Shown: in pieces, positions 52,501 through 61,354 of the stretch | Numbering within the stretch: position 1 is the stretch's first letter | Layout: the number at the start of each line of letters is the position of its first letter | Assembly: GCA_022648295.1 (NCBI GenBank) | Contig: JALCME010000005.1 | Span: forward strand, 112,327-176,326 | Length of the DNA: 64,000 nt | Direction of reading: 5' to 3' | DNA from: Bacteroides sp. | GTDB taxonomy: Bacteria; Bacteroidota; Bacteroidia; Bacteroidales; Bacteroidaceae | Notes under the pieces: model-generated | The model's database searches: none | What the model saw: only the letters and a program-made list of their open reading frames with translations | Told to the model about the DNA's origin: nothing | Program-made: the position numbers and the translations under genes

Positions 52501-52700
52501 AATGTAACCAATTGTTCCACCTCTTCCGCTGCCATTCCGTTAGCTTCAGTCATAATAACCACTGTGGGGGCGTTAAGGTCTGGGAATACATCCACATCGG
52601 TATGCATGGCGGTATATGTTCCCCCGATGAGCAATAGCATGGATGCAACCAATACTAAAATGCGGTTGTGGAGGGCAAATTTTATAATTTTATTGAGCAT
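49572..52700 (-). CDS. CusA/CzcA-type heavy-metal efflux RND transporter
   Basis: 1,042 residues, the usual length of HME-RND pumps, with 12 membrane segments and two large periplasmic loops. TM4 contains '[25 protein letters not shown]', the site of the proton-relay acidic residues in this family, here with a doubled Asp. Other RND motifs are '[20 protein letters not shown]' near the N-terminus, '[15 protein letters not shown]' and, in the C-terminal half, '[28 protein letters not shown]'. It pumps metal ions such as copper, silver, zinc or cobalt from the periplasm or cytoplasm; the ion cannot be fixed from sequence alone. Second gene of the adaptor-pump-channel operon. Confidence 0.93.
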   Translation of the reverse strand: [1042 protein letters not shown]

Positions 52701-52738
52701 GATTTTATCTGTTAGTTGTTTGGCTATGAAGAATATTT

Positions 52739-53905
52739 TTAGTGCTCGTGGCTATGTGGGGGGATTGCATTGGTTGCACCTGCCAGTTTCACTTGATAAG
52801 CTCCTTCGGTCACAACCCGGTCACCTGCTTTTATGCCTGAAATTATTTGTACCCTTTGTCCGTCATCAGCTCCTACGGTAACAAGTTGTTTTTTGTATCC
52901 TTCTTCATCGACTTGCAGGTAAACAAATATGCTACCCTGCTCTTCGGTGAGAGCAGAATGGGGTAGGGATATGACATTATTCATGGGAGTGGAAAGAAGG
53001 TAAATCTCTACAAATGTGCCGGGTATAAAATCTCCTTTGTTGTCGAATTCAAAGATAACGGGGAGATAATAACTGTTATCTGTTCCCGTCGCCTTTCCAT
53101 AAGAGAGAAGTTTTCCGTTCAATTTTTCCAATGCATTGACCTTATTATCGTATGGAGTGCAGAAATTGGCTGATTTAATAGAGCGCAGGGAGGAATAATA
53201 TCTTTCGGATACATCGGCGCGAAGAAATAATTTGCGATTTTGGGTGATGCTGACTAATGGCTGTCCAACTTCCACATAATCGCCTTCCCGTACTAACAGG
53301 TCCTTAATGTATCCGTTCATAGGAGATGTGATGAGCTGTCCTTTAGCGGAATGATTTTTGATCACTGCATTGTAACTGATCCGTGCGCTTTCGTAATCTT
53401 GTTTGGCTTGGGCAAATTCTTTTTCGGATACAATTTTGTTGGTTACCAACGCTTTCATGCGTTCATATTCTTTTCGGGCTGTTTCGTAAGTGACCCGCGT
53501 GCGTTGTACAGGGTCACCATTTGTCAGGTTATTGGAAGAGAGTATCATTAATCCGGTCCCTTCGCCCACACTGATGCCTTGTACTACTTTTTTCTGAAAG
53601 GAAACAATGCCGTTTACTGTTGCTACGACTGTCTTTTCATTTCCTTGAGCTGCTTCTATTTGTCCGCTTGTTTTTATGATTTGGTTAAAGAGCCCCGGTT
53701 GAATAATCATTGACTGAACTCCTACTGCCTGTGCTTTAGCCGACGGTAAAATAATTTCATCACTATGTTCCTTTCCTGCTTCATGATTTTCTTCGTGATG
53801 TGCTTCCATTTCAGATGAATGGCCTTCCCGTTTGCTTTCGGACTTATTGTTGCAAGAGCTTAGTAACAACAAGGTTACAACTCCTGCGAATATATATTTT
53901 TTCAT
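52739..53905 (-). CDS. CusB-type periplasmic adaptor of the metal efflux system, His-rich N-terminus
   Basis: 388 residues. A lipoprotein signal ends 'LLLSSCNNK' with Cys18, so it is anchored in a membrane. Residues 20-55 form a His/Glu-rich metal-binding tail: 'REGHSSEMEAHHEENHEAGKEHSDE'. The membrane-fusion-protein domains follow: 'TVNGIVSFQKKVVQGISVGEG', a coiled-coil hairpin around 130-185 ('EYERMKALVTNKIVSEKEFAQAKQDYE') and the beta-barrel region 'VREGDYVEVGQPLVSITQ'. The C-terminus ends 'PPHSHEH', another His cluster. Both His regions support a soft or borderline metal cargo (Cu, Zn, Ni or Co). Confidence 0.92.
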   Translation of the reverse strand: MKKYIFAGVVTLLLLSSCNNKSESKREGHSSEMEAHHEENHEAGKEHSDEIILPSAKAQAVGVQSMIIQPGLFNQIIKTSGQIEAAQGNEKTVVATVNGIVSFQKKVVQGISVGEGTGLMILSSNNLTNGDPVQRTRVTYETARKEYERMKALVTNKIVSEKEFAQAKQDYESARISYNAVIKNHSAKGQLITSPMNGYIKDLLVREGDYVEVGQPLVSITQNRKLFLRADVSERYYSSLRSIKSANFCTPYDNKVNALEKLNGKLLSYGKATGTDNSYYLPVIFEFDNKGDFIPGTFVEIYLLSTPMNNVISLPHSALTEEQGSIFVYLQVDEEGYKKQLVTVGADDGQRVQIISGIKAGDRVVTEGAYQVKLAGATNAIPPHSHEH

Positions 53906-54011
53906 ATTTGTCAGTGAAACTGAAATAAATAATAAATATTTGATAACGAGGACTGTGCAAAACCTGTATAAGAGGCTTTGTCAATGTTTAATAATGATTT
54001 TGTAATGAAGT

Positions 54012-54419
54012 TTATGACAAGAAACGTGGAGGCGCACGAAAGCCTCTGGCACGTATGATATACGTGCTGTGGAGTGTTTCCAGATGGGAATATTCATTTA
54101 AGTCTCCTTCTTTTTCGGATAAAGAGTCTATTTTTGGGGAATATGCTTCTGAAAATAGAGTAATGACATTTGGAAGACTAAATAGTAAAAGTGCATGGTG
54201 AAAGATGGGAACTTGTTCGAAGAAATGGGTAGTAATACACCCACTGTTGCAACAACAATCTCCCTGGTCTGCCTGATGTTGCAAAGGGGTTTCTGTCGGC
54301 AAGTCGTTTCTCATGCAAAGAAAGTCATCACCATGGTGGTGATGAGGAATGACTGGTACAATCATCATAATGATGCTGGTAAAGAGCAAAATATATGTTG
54401 TATATAGCTTCTCTTTCAT
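54012..54419 (-). CDS. Small His/Cys-rich membrane protein heading the metal efflux operon (DUF6769-like)
   Basis: 135 residues. An N-terminal segment ('YILLFTSIIMMIVPVIP') is followed at once by HHHH and 'GDDFLC', and then by 'QADQGDCCCNSGCITTHFFEQ', giving a dense set of His and Cys ligands. A second hydrophobic stretch lies near 71-90, and the protein ends 'IIRARGFRAPPRFLS'. It is the first gene behind a strong promoter, 106 bases before the adaptor gene. The metal-binding residues and position suggest a metal sensor or chaperone for the pump. Its plan and RAPP-containing C-terminus resemble the His-rich protein at 26240-26590. The DUF6769 label is from memory and uncertain. Confidence 0.78.
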   Translation of the reverse strand: MKEKLYTTYILLFTSIIMMIVPVIPHHHHGDDFLCMRNDLPTETPLQHQADQGDCCCNSGCITTHFFEQVPIFHHALLLFSLPNVITLFSEAYSPKIDSLSEKEGDLNEYSHLETLHSTYIIRARGFRAPPRFLS

Positions 54420-54438
54420 TTTAATCTTTTTGCCGAGG

Positions 54439-54470
54439 CAAATATAACTGTTAATATTTTAACAAGCAAA
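54439..54470 (-). promoter_or_regulatory. Full Bacteroides promoter of the metal efflux operon
   Basis: On the minus strand TTTG (54467-54470), a 20-base spacer and TATATTTG (54439-54446) match both -33 and -7 consensus elements at the right distance. The implied start is near 54432, about 12 bases before the first ATG. Confidence 0.75.
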
Positions 54471-54557
54471 CGTTTACTATTAAAAGCATTTGATAAATTA
54501 GTATAATGTCTTATTCTCAAAAAACTCTTATAGGTAATCTCTTTCCATTTTTTTTTA

Positions 54558-54565
54558 TATCTTTG
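54558..54565 (+). promoter_or_regulatory. Bacteroides -7 box upstream of the receiver protein
   Basis: TATCTTTG, an exact match, 26 bases before the ATG at 54591. Confidence 0.55.
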
Positions 54566-54590
54566 TACCGGACAAACAAAAGCAAGAGTC

Positions 54591-54995
54591 ATGGAAACTG
54601 AAAAGTTATCAGAAGATTACCGCCCTCTGATATTGGTCGCTGAGGATGATGAAAGTAATTTTAAGTTGATAAAGGCTATTATCGGAAAGAGATGTGATAT
54701 ATTATGGGCGAAAAATGGAGAAGAAATCGTATCTCTTTTTGAAGAAAATTGTGATAAAGCGGAAGCTATTTTGATGGATATTAAAATGCCTGTAATGAAT
54801 GGTCTTGATGCGACAGAGAAAATACGCCAAAAAGATTCCGATCTTCCTATTATTATGCAGACGGCATATGCTTTTTCTTCCGATCGTGAAAATGCAATGC
54901 GTCGTGGTGCTTCGGAAGTATTGGTGAAGCCTATTACACTAAACGCATTACGGTCTTGTTTAAGTAGTTTTCTTCCAAAATTGCAATGGCCATGA
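54591..54995 (+). CDS. Stand-alone response-regulator receiver protein
   Basis: 134 residues, a CheY-like receiver with no output domain. The acidic pair is in 'LVAEDDESNFK' (Glu18, Asp19, Asp20), the phosphorylated Asp is Asp63 in 'ILMDIKMPVMNG', Thr91 is in 'MQTAYAF' and Lys113 is in 'VLVKPI', so all catalytic positions are present. The 'EDDESNFKLI' start and 'MQTAYA' are typical of receivers cut from hybrid histidine kinases. No kinase is encoded next to it. It has its own -7 box and divergent neighbours, so it may transfer signals inside a phosphorelay with an unlinked kinase. Confidence 0.92.
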   Translation: METEKLSEDYRPLILVAEDDESNFKLIKAIIGKRCDILWAKNGEEIVSLFEENCDKAEAILMDIKMPVMNGLDATEKIRQKDSDLPIIMQTAYAFSSDRENAMRRGASEVLVKPITLNALRSCLSSFLPKLQWP

Positions 54996-55139
54996 TATCA
55001 ATTAGTTATGTTTCACAAGGAGAGTTGCAGCAACTATTCTTAGAAAATAGTCATTTCATAATTCTCAATTAAAGATGCTGCAACATTATTCCTTTGATAT
55101 TGATATGGATAAAATAATAAAAATGCTTTTTAGTAGAAC

Positions 55140-55883
55140 TTATTCCTGAGTAACTTCATCTTCTTCTTTTATTTCTTCCTCTACGCTGATATTGAAGTAT
55201 GCTTCCAATTCTTTCTCTGCCGAATTATTTTCATTTTGAATATCTTTAATGATGATGCCGTGCTCCAATAATGCGATTCGTGGGCATACATCTACTGTAT
55301 GATTTAAATTATGGCTGGAAATAATTACGGTTGCATGATGTTCTTCATTGTATTTCTTTAGCAAATGTTTGATAATCGATTGCGAACTCGGGTCGAGAAA
55401 GTTAAAAGGTTCATCTAAGATCAGCAGTTGCGGTTGATGTAACATTGCAGAAATAATGCCTATTTTCTGTTTGTTTCCGGCAGAAAAATTACGAATATAC
55501 TTTTTTTGTCCCATAACCTCTCCGTTCATAAAACGCTCAAAGGTGGCAATCCGCGCATTTACTTCTTCCTTTTTGAGTCCGTACATTTTGCCGATAAAAT
55601 AGAAGTATTCTTCCGGGGTAAGGTAATCAATTAGAAATCCGTCATCTATGAATGCACCTGTAAAGCTTTTCCAGTCTTCGCTTTGGGATACATCAATGTC
55701 ATTAATGGTTACGTTTCCCTGATCAGCTTTCAATAAGTCAAGAATTAAACGGAAGAGAGTGGTTTTTCCTGCTCCGTTATTTCCGACCAGGCCTAACATT
55801 TCGCCTTGGTTGATAATGTACTTCTCTATATCTACAGCTTTCTTCTCACCGAACTTTTTTTGAAGATTATTGATGGTTATCAT
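55140..55883 (-). CDS. ABC transporter ATP-binding protein
   Basis: 247 residues. Walker A 'GNNGAGKTT' lies near residue 36, the Q-loop Gln is not obvious, the signature is 'NFSAGNKQKIG' near 130, Walker B is 'LLILDEPFNFLDP' and the switch His is in 'ISSHNLNH'. It belongs to the ABC-2 type group used by drug or lipid exporters and natural-product resistance systems. It is encoded 35 bases after the large membrane protein on the same strand, which is its obvious permease partner. Confidence 0.92.
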   Translation of the reverse strand: MITINNLQKKFGEKKAVDIEKYIINQGEMLGLVGNNGAGKTTLFRLILDLLKADQGNVTINDIDVSQSEDWKSFTGAFIDDGFLIDYLTPEEYFYFIGKMYGLKKEEVNARIATFERFMNGEVMGQKKYIRNFSAGNKQKIGIISAMLHQPQLLILDEPFNFLDPSSQSIIKHLLKKYNEEHHATVIISSHNLNHTVDVCPRIALLEHGIIIKDIQNENNSAEKELEAYFNISVEEEIKEEDEVTQE

Positions 55884-55918
55884 ATTGCTAATATTTTAAA
55901 GTTATAAATTGATTGGTT

Positions 55919-57406
55919 TTATTGTCGACTGTCTCTGAACCCTTCCATGTTTTTATATCGCCGTTTCATAAAACGATAATAAACATTCTTCAGCCAGAAG
56001 TTGGAGGAGAGAATAAATACCGAACCAATGATGATTAATGTCCATGAAGTGGCAAACTGTCCAACTGTTGAGTTTAATATGATATTTAGTAATAAAGGAA
56101 CACCAAAAGTTGCTCCTGCAATAAGATTTTGCAATCCGCCTCCGATATTACGCCGACCTGTCATTTTGGCGTTTAGATCAACAGTCTTGTTGTTGTATAC
56201 TGCTAATTGAAATAAACAGAAATAGACACATCCAATGCTGAATATGGCCCAGGATATGCAAGTTAATAATGCTAATTTTCCTGTGGCAATGGCTGGTATC
56301 ATCAAAATAAAAGGAAGAAGGATAGCTATGCTGTAAAGGGTGTATTTTGCACGAAGCAGGTTGTAAATAGATTCTTTACGGCTCATAAGTCCATCAATAT
56401 AATTGCCTTCGTAACTCATTAAACTGGAAAGGAAAAGAATCCCGAAAATCACAAAGTTATAAACAACGATGAAATTCTTCATGCCTTTGCCATCGTATAC
56501 ATCGGTAAAGCTTAGAACAAGGCTGAAACCTACAACGACCAGAATTACTGTACGTAGCGCCTGTTTGCATACTTTATTTCTTAATAGTAGTTTAAGTTCC
56601 AGACGCATGTATTCGCCTACTTCACCATATCGATCCAAGAATTTATACTCGGATACATGCTTCACTTTTGTATCTTCTACTTTATTAATTTCATCATAGA
56701 CTAGTCCTTTCATTATCGTGCGATTGATGATCCACATGACAGCAATAGCAACCAATATGCCTACGAAGGCTATGATGTTGCCTTTAATGAGGAACTCACC
56801 TAAATCAATAGAGTAGTCGAATAGGGGACTTTTATCTGGAATAAACAATCCTGCGGCAATACCACCATACACTGCAATCGGTAATGATACCCACCATAAA
56901 CGTTCACCCATCAGGGTACGGCATAGTAAGAACCAGTAGTTATTGAATATCATAATGAGCCATATTCCTATGCAGTAGGTTAATACTCCTGCTATCCCGT
57001 AGAATTTTGTAATAGAGATTATGGCAAATGGCACGAAAAAAAACAGCCAAATAGCATTAAATCCATTCAATCCTGAGCGTACCAGCAAGAAATCAATTAA
57101 GCGGTCACGTTTGACTGGTAGCAATATATATGGTTTTACTTCCTGGGTGGGTAATTTCTGGAATGGAAAACGGGCCATGAAATCAATAGCTAAAACAAAT
57201 ATTAATCCACTATTTAATACTTGATAGGACTCGATAGCTTCACCTGCAAATGCATAGGCAAATGTGGTACCGAAGAATATGAGGTAACCTGCCCAAAAGA
57301 CTCCCATGAAATAAATCCAGAATTTTCCGAATTTACTCTTTTCGTACATCGGATTTCGTTTGGCTGCAAGTTTTCCATGCTTGCGAAGTTCAAGAAATAG
57401 ATTCAT
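55919..57406 (-). CDS. DUF5687-type membrane protein, permease partner of the ABC ATPase
   Basis: 495 residues with about 12 hydrophobic segments, a large central loop with 'YGEVGEYMRLELKLLLRNKVCKQALRTV', and the conserved N-terminal 'FLELRKHGKLAAKRNPMYEKSKFGK' that I associate with DUF5687 proteins found next to ABC ATPases in Bacteroidales. The Arg/Lys-rich loops fit the positive-inside rule. It should be the membrane half of an ABC-2-like exporter; no substrate is evident. Upstream gene of the pair. Confidence 0.83.
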   Translation of the reverse strand: MNLFLELRKHGKLAAKRNPMYEKSKFGKFWIYFMGVFWAGYLIFFGTTFAYAFAGEAIESYQVLNSGLIFVLAIDFMARFPFQKLPTQEVKPYILLPVKRDRLIDFLLVRSGLNGFNAIWLFFFVPFAIISITKFYGIAGVLTYCIGIWLIMIFNNYWFLLCRTLMGERLWWVSLPIAVYGGIAAGLFIPDKSPLFDYSIDLGEFLIKGNIIAFVGILVAIAVMWIINRTIMKGLVYDEINKVEDTKVKHVSEYKFLDRYGEVGEYMRLELKLLLRNKVCKQALRTVILVVVGFSLVLSFTDVYDGKGMKNFIVVYNFVIFGILFLSSLMSYEGNYIDGLMSRKESIYNLLRAKYTLYSIAILLPFILMIPAIATGKLALLTCISWAIFSIGCVYFCLFQLAVYNNKTVDLNAKMTGRRNIGGGLQNLIAGATFGVPLLLNIILNSTVGQFATSWTLIIIGSVFILSSNFWLKNVYYRFMKRRYKNMEGFRDSRQ

Positions 57407-57449
57407 TGTTATAACATTATGCTATATTAAACGATTTGTGGTATGGATA

Positions 57450-57524
57450 AAAAACCGACGATAAAAACATAAACAACAAGATCCGGTCGCGGAGATAATT
57501 GTTAGCTCTTTATCGTCGGTTTTT
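57450..57524 (-). terminator. Hairpin with long loop downstream of the M16 peptidase gene
   Basis: Perfect 16-base arms (57450-57465 and 57509-57524) with a 43-base loop; on the minus strand T-rich sequence follows. It lies just after the stop codon of the peptidase gene. Confidence 0.65.
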
Positions 57525-57530
57525 GGTCTT

Positions 57531-60371
57531 TTATTTTTGATCTGGAACAGTCATCGTAACTTCAATCTCATTACCCTGTTTCAGCAGATCGGCTGCAAAT
57601 TTCTGAATATCTTTAGCTGTAATGCTGTTAACCAATTCTGTGTAGTTTTTGGTCATATCAATACCTGTATAAAAATATTCATCCAAGTTTGTTATCCAAT
57701 ATTTGTTTTCCTTTTGATTGTCTTTGTCTTTCTTCAGCATATATTCTTTTACTTTTTGCAAATGTACTTCGGAAGGACCATCAGTTGCGAGCTTCTTTAA
57801 CTGGTCTGTAATAATTCCGGCTAAATGCTCTTTTTTCTTGGGATCAGTTTGAAATACGATTTGTAGTATTGCTTGTTCTTTCGGATATTTTGCTAGATCG
57901 GTATAGCAACTAACTCCATATGTACCTCCCTCTTTCTCACGAACTTCTTCAGTATAGACCATGTCCAGAACTTGACTGGTGTAGTTTAACAAGATGTTGT
58001 CCTTTAGAGTGTAAGGTGTTTTTCCACTATATACAAAAACTACGGTAGCCATAGGAGTTTGTTGCTCCTTAGCATATTCGTTTTTATAGTTACCTTTACG
58101 GATATTCATTTTGGTATCTTTGAATGCTTCCTTACGATTGATGGAAGGGAGAGCGCCTAGATATTCTGCAATCAAAGGTTTTGCTTTCTCAAGATCAATA
58201 TTGCCTACAAAATAGAATGTGAAATCGCTGGCGTCCTTGAAACGGTCTTTATACATTGCCATAATGCGGTCATAGTTTATTTGATCCACCATCTCGGGTT
58301 TCATCATCACTAACCGTGGGTTGTTTCCGTACATGGCTTTCCTTATGGAATCTCCAATAGAAGATAGAGGATTTGCTTCGGCGCTTTGCAATTCGGCTTT
58401 AGTACGACTCTTATATGACTCAAAAGCTTCCATATCTTTGCGAGGAGCTGTAAATGTCAGGTAAGTTAATTGCATCATCGTCTCGAAATCTTTCGGAGAG
58501 CAATTTCCATATACGTTTTCTGTAGTGTTCTTTACAACAGCATTAACAAGTACTTTCTTTCCTGCGAGTGCTTTTGTCAGGTTTACTTTGCTGAAATTTC
58601 CAAGTCCTCCTATGTTTGCCACATTGTTCATCACAGAGAAGTTCAGGGCATCTTTATCGGGGAATAAGCTTTGGCCACCTAAACTAGAAGCTGCCATTCG
58701 GATTTCATCGGCTTTAAAATCAGTCTTTTTCACATATACGGTTACTCCATTGGAGAGAACAAGTTTAGTGGTTCCGTATATTTCGTTAGTTTTTTCTGAA
58801 ATAATCTTGCCTCCTTTAGGAGTTTCTTTCATTAGCGGTTCATTGGAAACCTTGTCTACATATGGCTTTAGATCCATATCTTTCATACCTTTCAAAAGAG
58901 ATGTGACTCCGTCTTTAGTCGGATATTTTAATCCTTCTTTTTGAGGTCCGGCTATGAATACCACCTGATTACTATCCGGAACAAGCTGTTGCATTACAGT
59001 GTTCAAAGCTTGCACCGGGATATTAGGAGCTAGTTTGTTGACTAAGGCATATTCATTTTCAATGCCCGGAATAGGTTCTCCACTTAGAAAGTTTTGCAAA
59101 TATTCGTTTACGTAATTACCGTCTTTGGTCTTTTCCCGTTCATTATATGCTGATTCAACCTGCTGTAAATAGTTGGCGCGCATACGTTCATATTCCGATG
59201 CGGTAAAGCCAAAGCGGCGGGCGCGTTCTGTTTCTTGCAATAATGTTTTTAATGCAGTTTCAATACCTTCTGCCTTACAAGAAGCGGAAAGTGAGAATGC
59301 TTCTTTCGTTTTAGATACAAAGAAATTGCCATATTCACTTGATGCAGAGGTGAATGGTGGGTTGGCTACTTGTATAAGCTCGCTTAGGCGTGCGTTTAGC
59401 ATACCGGTAATCATACTCAGCATATATTGAGTAGCGTAATAGCCTACATTATTTTTTGCGGAATCGGGTGTTGCATCCTGTTTAAAGAAAATATTGATAG
59501 ACGGATCATCTACTTCTTTATCGGTACCAATTGCTATGATTGGTTCTTTATTGTCTTTTACCGGATAATATATGCGCTTTGCTGGGTTCTCAGGCTTTTT
59601 CACATCGGCAAATAGTGCTTTTAACTTAGCTTCCACGGCATCTACATTGATATCTCCTACGATGATTATTCCTTGCAGATCAGGACGATACCATTTGTGA
59701 TAATAGTCTCTGATGTCTTTGTAAGGGAAGTTGTTGATGACATCTATGGAACCGATAGGCATGCAATCGGCATATTTATCACCGGGATATAATGTTGGCA
59801 ATAAATCTGTATATACACGCAACATGCCACTGTTACGACTGCGCCATTCTTCGCGGATGACCCCACGCTCTTTGTCTATTTCCTTACTTGTTAAAAGTAT
59901 GCAGTTCGACCAGTCGTGCAAAATGAGCAGGCATGAGTCTAGAACTCCGGTACGGTCAATGGGAGCATTACTGATGTTGTACACGGTCTGGTCAATACTG
60001 GTATATGCATTAAGGTTTGTGCCGAATTTAATACCTACCGTTTCACACCAAGGTACAATACCAAGTCCCTTTTCATTACCGGGGAAATTCTTGGTTCCAT
60101 TGAAAGCCATATGTTCCAAAAAGTGAGCTAATCCACGTTGTTGTGGTTCTTCAAGAATAGACCCTACCTTTTGGGCAATGAAAAATTCAGCCCGATTCTC
60201 AGGCCATTTGTTGTGGCGGATATAATAGGTCAATCCGTTGTCCAACTTACCAATGCGGACATTCTTGTCAACCGGAAGAGGAGGAAATTGCATTTGTTGC
60301 GCCACTGTTTTTTGGAAGCCACAACATATCACTAATGCTGCGATTAGCAGACTTCGGTATAAATCTTTCAT
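57531..60371 (-). CDS. M16-family zinc metallopeptidase (two-domain, secreted)
   Basis: 946 residues with a signal peptide (residues 1-25, 'LLIAALVICCGFQKTVAQQ'). The inverted zinc motif HFLEH occurs in 'GLAHFLEHMAFNGTKNFPG' near residue 83, with the downstream Glu in 'SKEIDKERGVIREEW'. Two M16 modules follow one another, as in pitrilysin and insulysin; the second ('KLVLSNGVTVYVKKTDFKADEIRM...') lacks the zinc motif and completes the chamber. It degrades peptides in the periplasm or outer membrane. It lies 135 bases downstream of kdsA on the same strand. Confidence 0.92.
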   Translation of the reverse strand: MKDLYRSLLIAALVICCGFQKTVAQQMQFPPLPVDKNVRIGKLDNGLTYYIRHNKWPENRAEFFIAQKVGSILEEPQQRGLAHFLEHMAFNGTKNFPGNEKGLGIVPWCETVGIKFGTNLNAYTSIDQTVYNISNAPIDRTGVLDSCLLILHDWSNCILLTSKEIDKERGVIREEWRSRNSGMLRVYTDLLPTLYPGDKYADCMPIGSIDVINNFPYKDIRDYYHKWYRPDLQGIIIVGDINVDAVEAKLKALFADVKKPENPAKRIYYPVKDNKEPIIAIGTDKEVDDPSINIFFKQDATPDSAKNNVGYYATQYMLSMITGMLNARLSELIQVANPPFTSASSEYGNFFVSKTKEAFSLSASCKAEGIETALKTLLQETERARRFGFTASEYERMRANYLQQVESAYNEREKTKDGNYVNEYLQNFLSGEPIPGIENEYALVNKLAPNIPVQALNTVMQQLVPDSNQVVFIAGPQKEGLKYPTKDGVTSLLKGMKDMDLKPYVDKVSNEPLMKETPKGGKIISEKTNEIYGTTKLVLSNGVTVYVKKTDFKADEIRMAASSLGGQSLFPDKDALNFSVMNNVANIGGLGNFSKVNLTKALAGKKVLVNAVVKNTTENVYGNCSPKDFETMMQLTYLTFTAPRKDMEAFESYKSRTKAELQSAEANPLSSIGDSIRKAMYGNNPRLVMMKPEMVDQINYDRIMAMYKDRFKDASDFTFYFVGNIDLEKAKPLIAEYLGALPSINRKEAFKDTKMNIRKGNYKNEYAKEQQTPMATVVFVYSGKTPYTLKDNILLNYTSQVLDMVYTEEVREKEGGTYGVSCYTDLAKYPKEQAILQIVFQTDPKKKEHLAGIITDQLKKLATDGPSEVHLQKVKEYMLKKDKDNQKENKYWITNLDEYFYTGIDMTKNYTELVNSITAKDIQKFAADLLKQGNEIEVTMTVPDQK

Positions 60372-60506
60372 CTTTATAATATTTTAAATGAGTTTTTATG
60401 CTCTTTGAGGAGTCGTTTCTTTATTATATCCTTTTTCTTGTTTTATTTGTCGGAGAAATAATTTATAAATCACAAAGCATATGGATTTCTTTATTATCAG
60501 GTGTTC

Positions 60507-61313
60507 TTATTCTCCTTTTATTGCTTTTCTGATGCGTGTTAACTTGATCAGAAGTTCTTCCAATAAGTCGAGTTTAAGCATATTTGCTCCATCACTTTTG
60601 GCTACGGAAGGGTCTTCATGGGTTTCTATAAATAGTCCGTCGGCGCCGACGGCAATGCCTGCGCTGGCTATCGTTTCAATAAGTTGAGGCATTCCTCCTG
60701 TTACTCCACTAGCTTGATTGGGTTGCTGTAATGAGTGTGTAGCATCCAATATAACCGGGTAGCCAAAAGTCTGCATCTCCGGTATACCACGGAAGTCAAC
60801 CACAAGGTCCTGATAACCAAAAGTTGTTCCCCGCTCTGTAATCATTACTTGCTTATTGCCGGCTTCCACTACTTTTTCTGCGGCAAAACGCATTGCAGCC
60901 GGAGACAAGAATTGTCCTTTCTTTATATTTATTGTCCGATTGGTATGGGCGGCGGCCACTAACAAATCCGTTTGTCTGCAGAGGAAAGCCGGTATTTGTA
61001 ATATATCAACGTATTCTGCTGCCATGGAGGCCTCCTCGGCGGTGTGGATGTCTGTCACTGTGGGGATTCCAAAGGTTTCGTGTACTTTTCTTAAGACGTT
61101 CAAGGCTTTTTTATCACCAATTCCTGTAAAAGAGTCCAATCGTGAACGGTTGGCTTTTCGATAAGAACCTTTAAATACGTATGGAATTTGCAGCTTGTTT
61201 GTGATATTAATGATGTGTTCGGCTATGCGCATTGCCATATCTTCGCCTTCAATAACACAAGGACCGGCCAAAAGAAAGAAATTTCCTGCAGGGTTATTTT
61301 TCAATTCGATCAT
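60507..61313 (-). CDS. kdsA: 3-deoxy-8-phosphooctulonate synthase (Kdo 8-phosphate synthase)
   Basis: 268 residues. It joins arabinose 5-phosphate and phosphoenolpyruvate to make Kdo 8-phosphate for lipopolysaccharide. Diagnostic stretches are 'LAGPCVIEGEDMAMRIAEHI', 'FKGSYRKANRSRLDSFTG', 'VTDIHTAEEA', 'LQIPAFLCRQTDLLVAAA', 'VMITERGTTFGYQDLVVD' and 'DATHSLQQPN'. Length and order match KdsA. It follows the lipid kinase gene by 41 bases. Confidence 0.97.
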   Translation of the reverse strand: MIELKNNPAGNFFLLAGPCVIEGEDMAMRIAEHIINITNKLQIPYVFKGSYRKANRSRLDSFTGIGDKKALNVLRKVHETFGIPTVTDIHTAEEASMAAEYVDILQIPAFLCRQTDLLVAAAHTNRTINIKKGQFLSPAAMRFAAEKVVEAGNKQVMITERGTTFGYQDLVVDFRGIPEMQTFGYPVILDATHSLQQPNQASGVTGGMPQLIETIASAGIAVGADGLFIETHEDPSVAKSDGANMLKLDLLEELLIKLTRIRKAIKGE

Positions 61314-61354
61314 GAGTATAATACTATTTATATATGTTCACTTTTATAGTTTGG

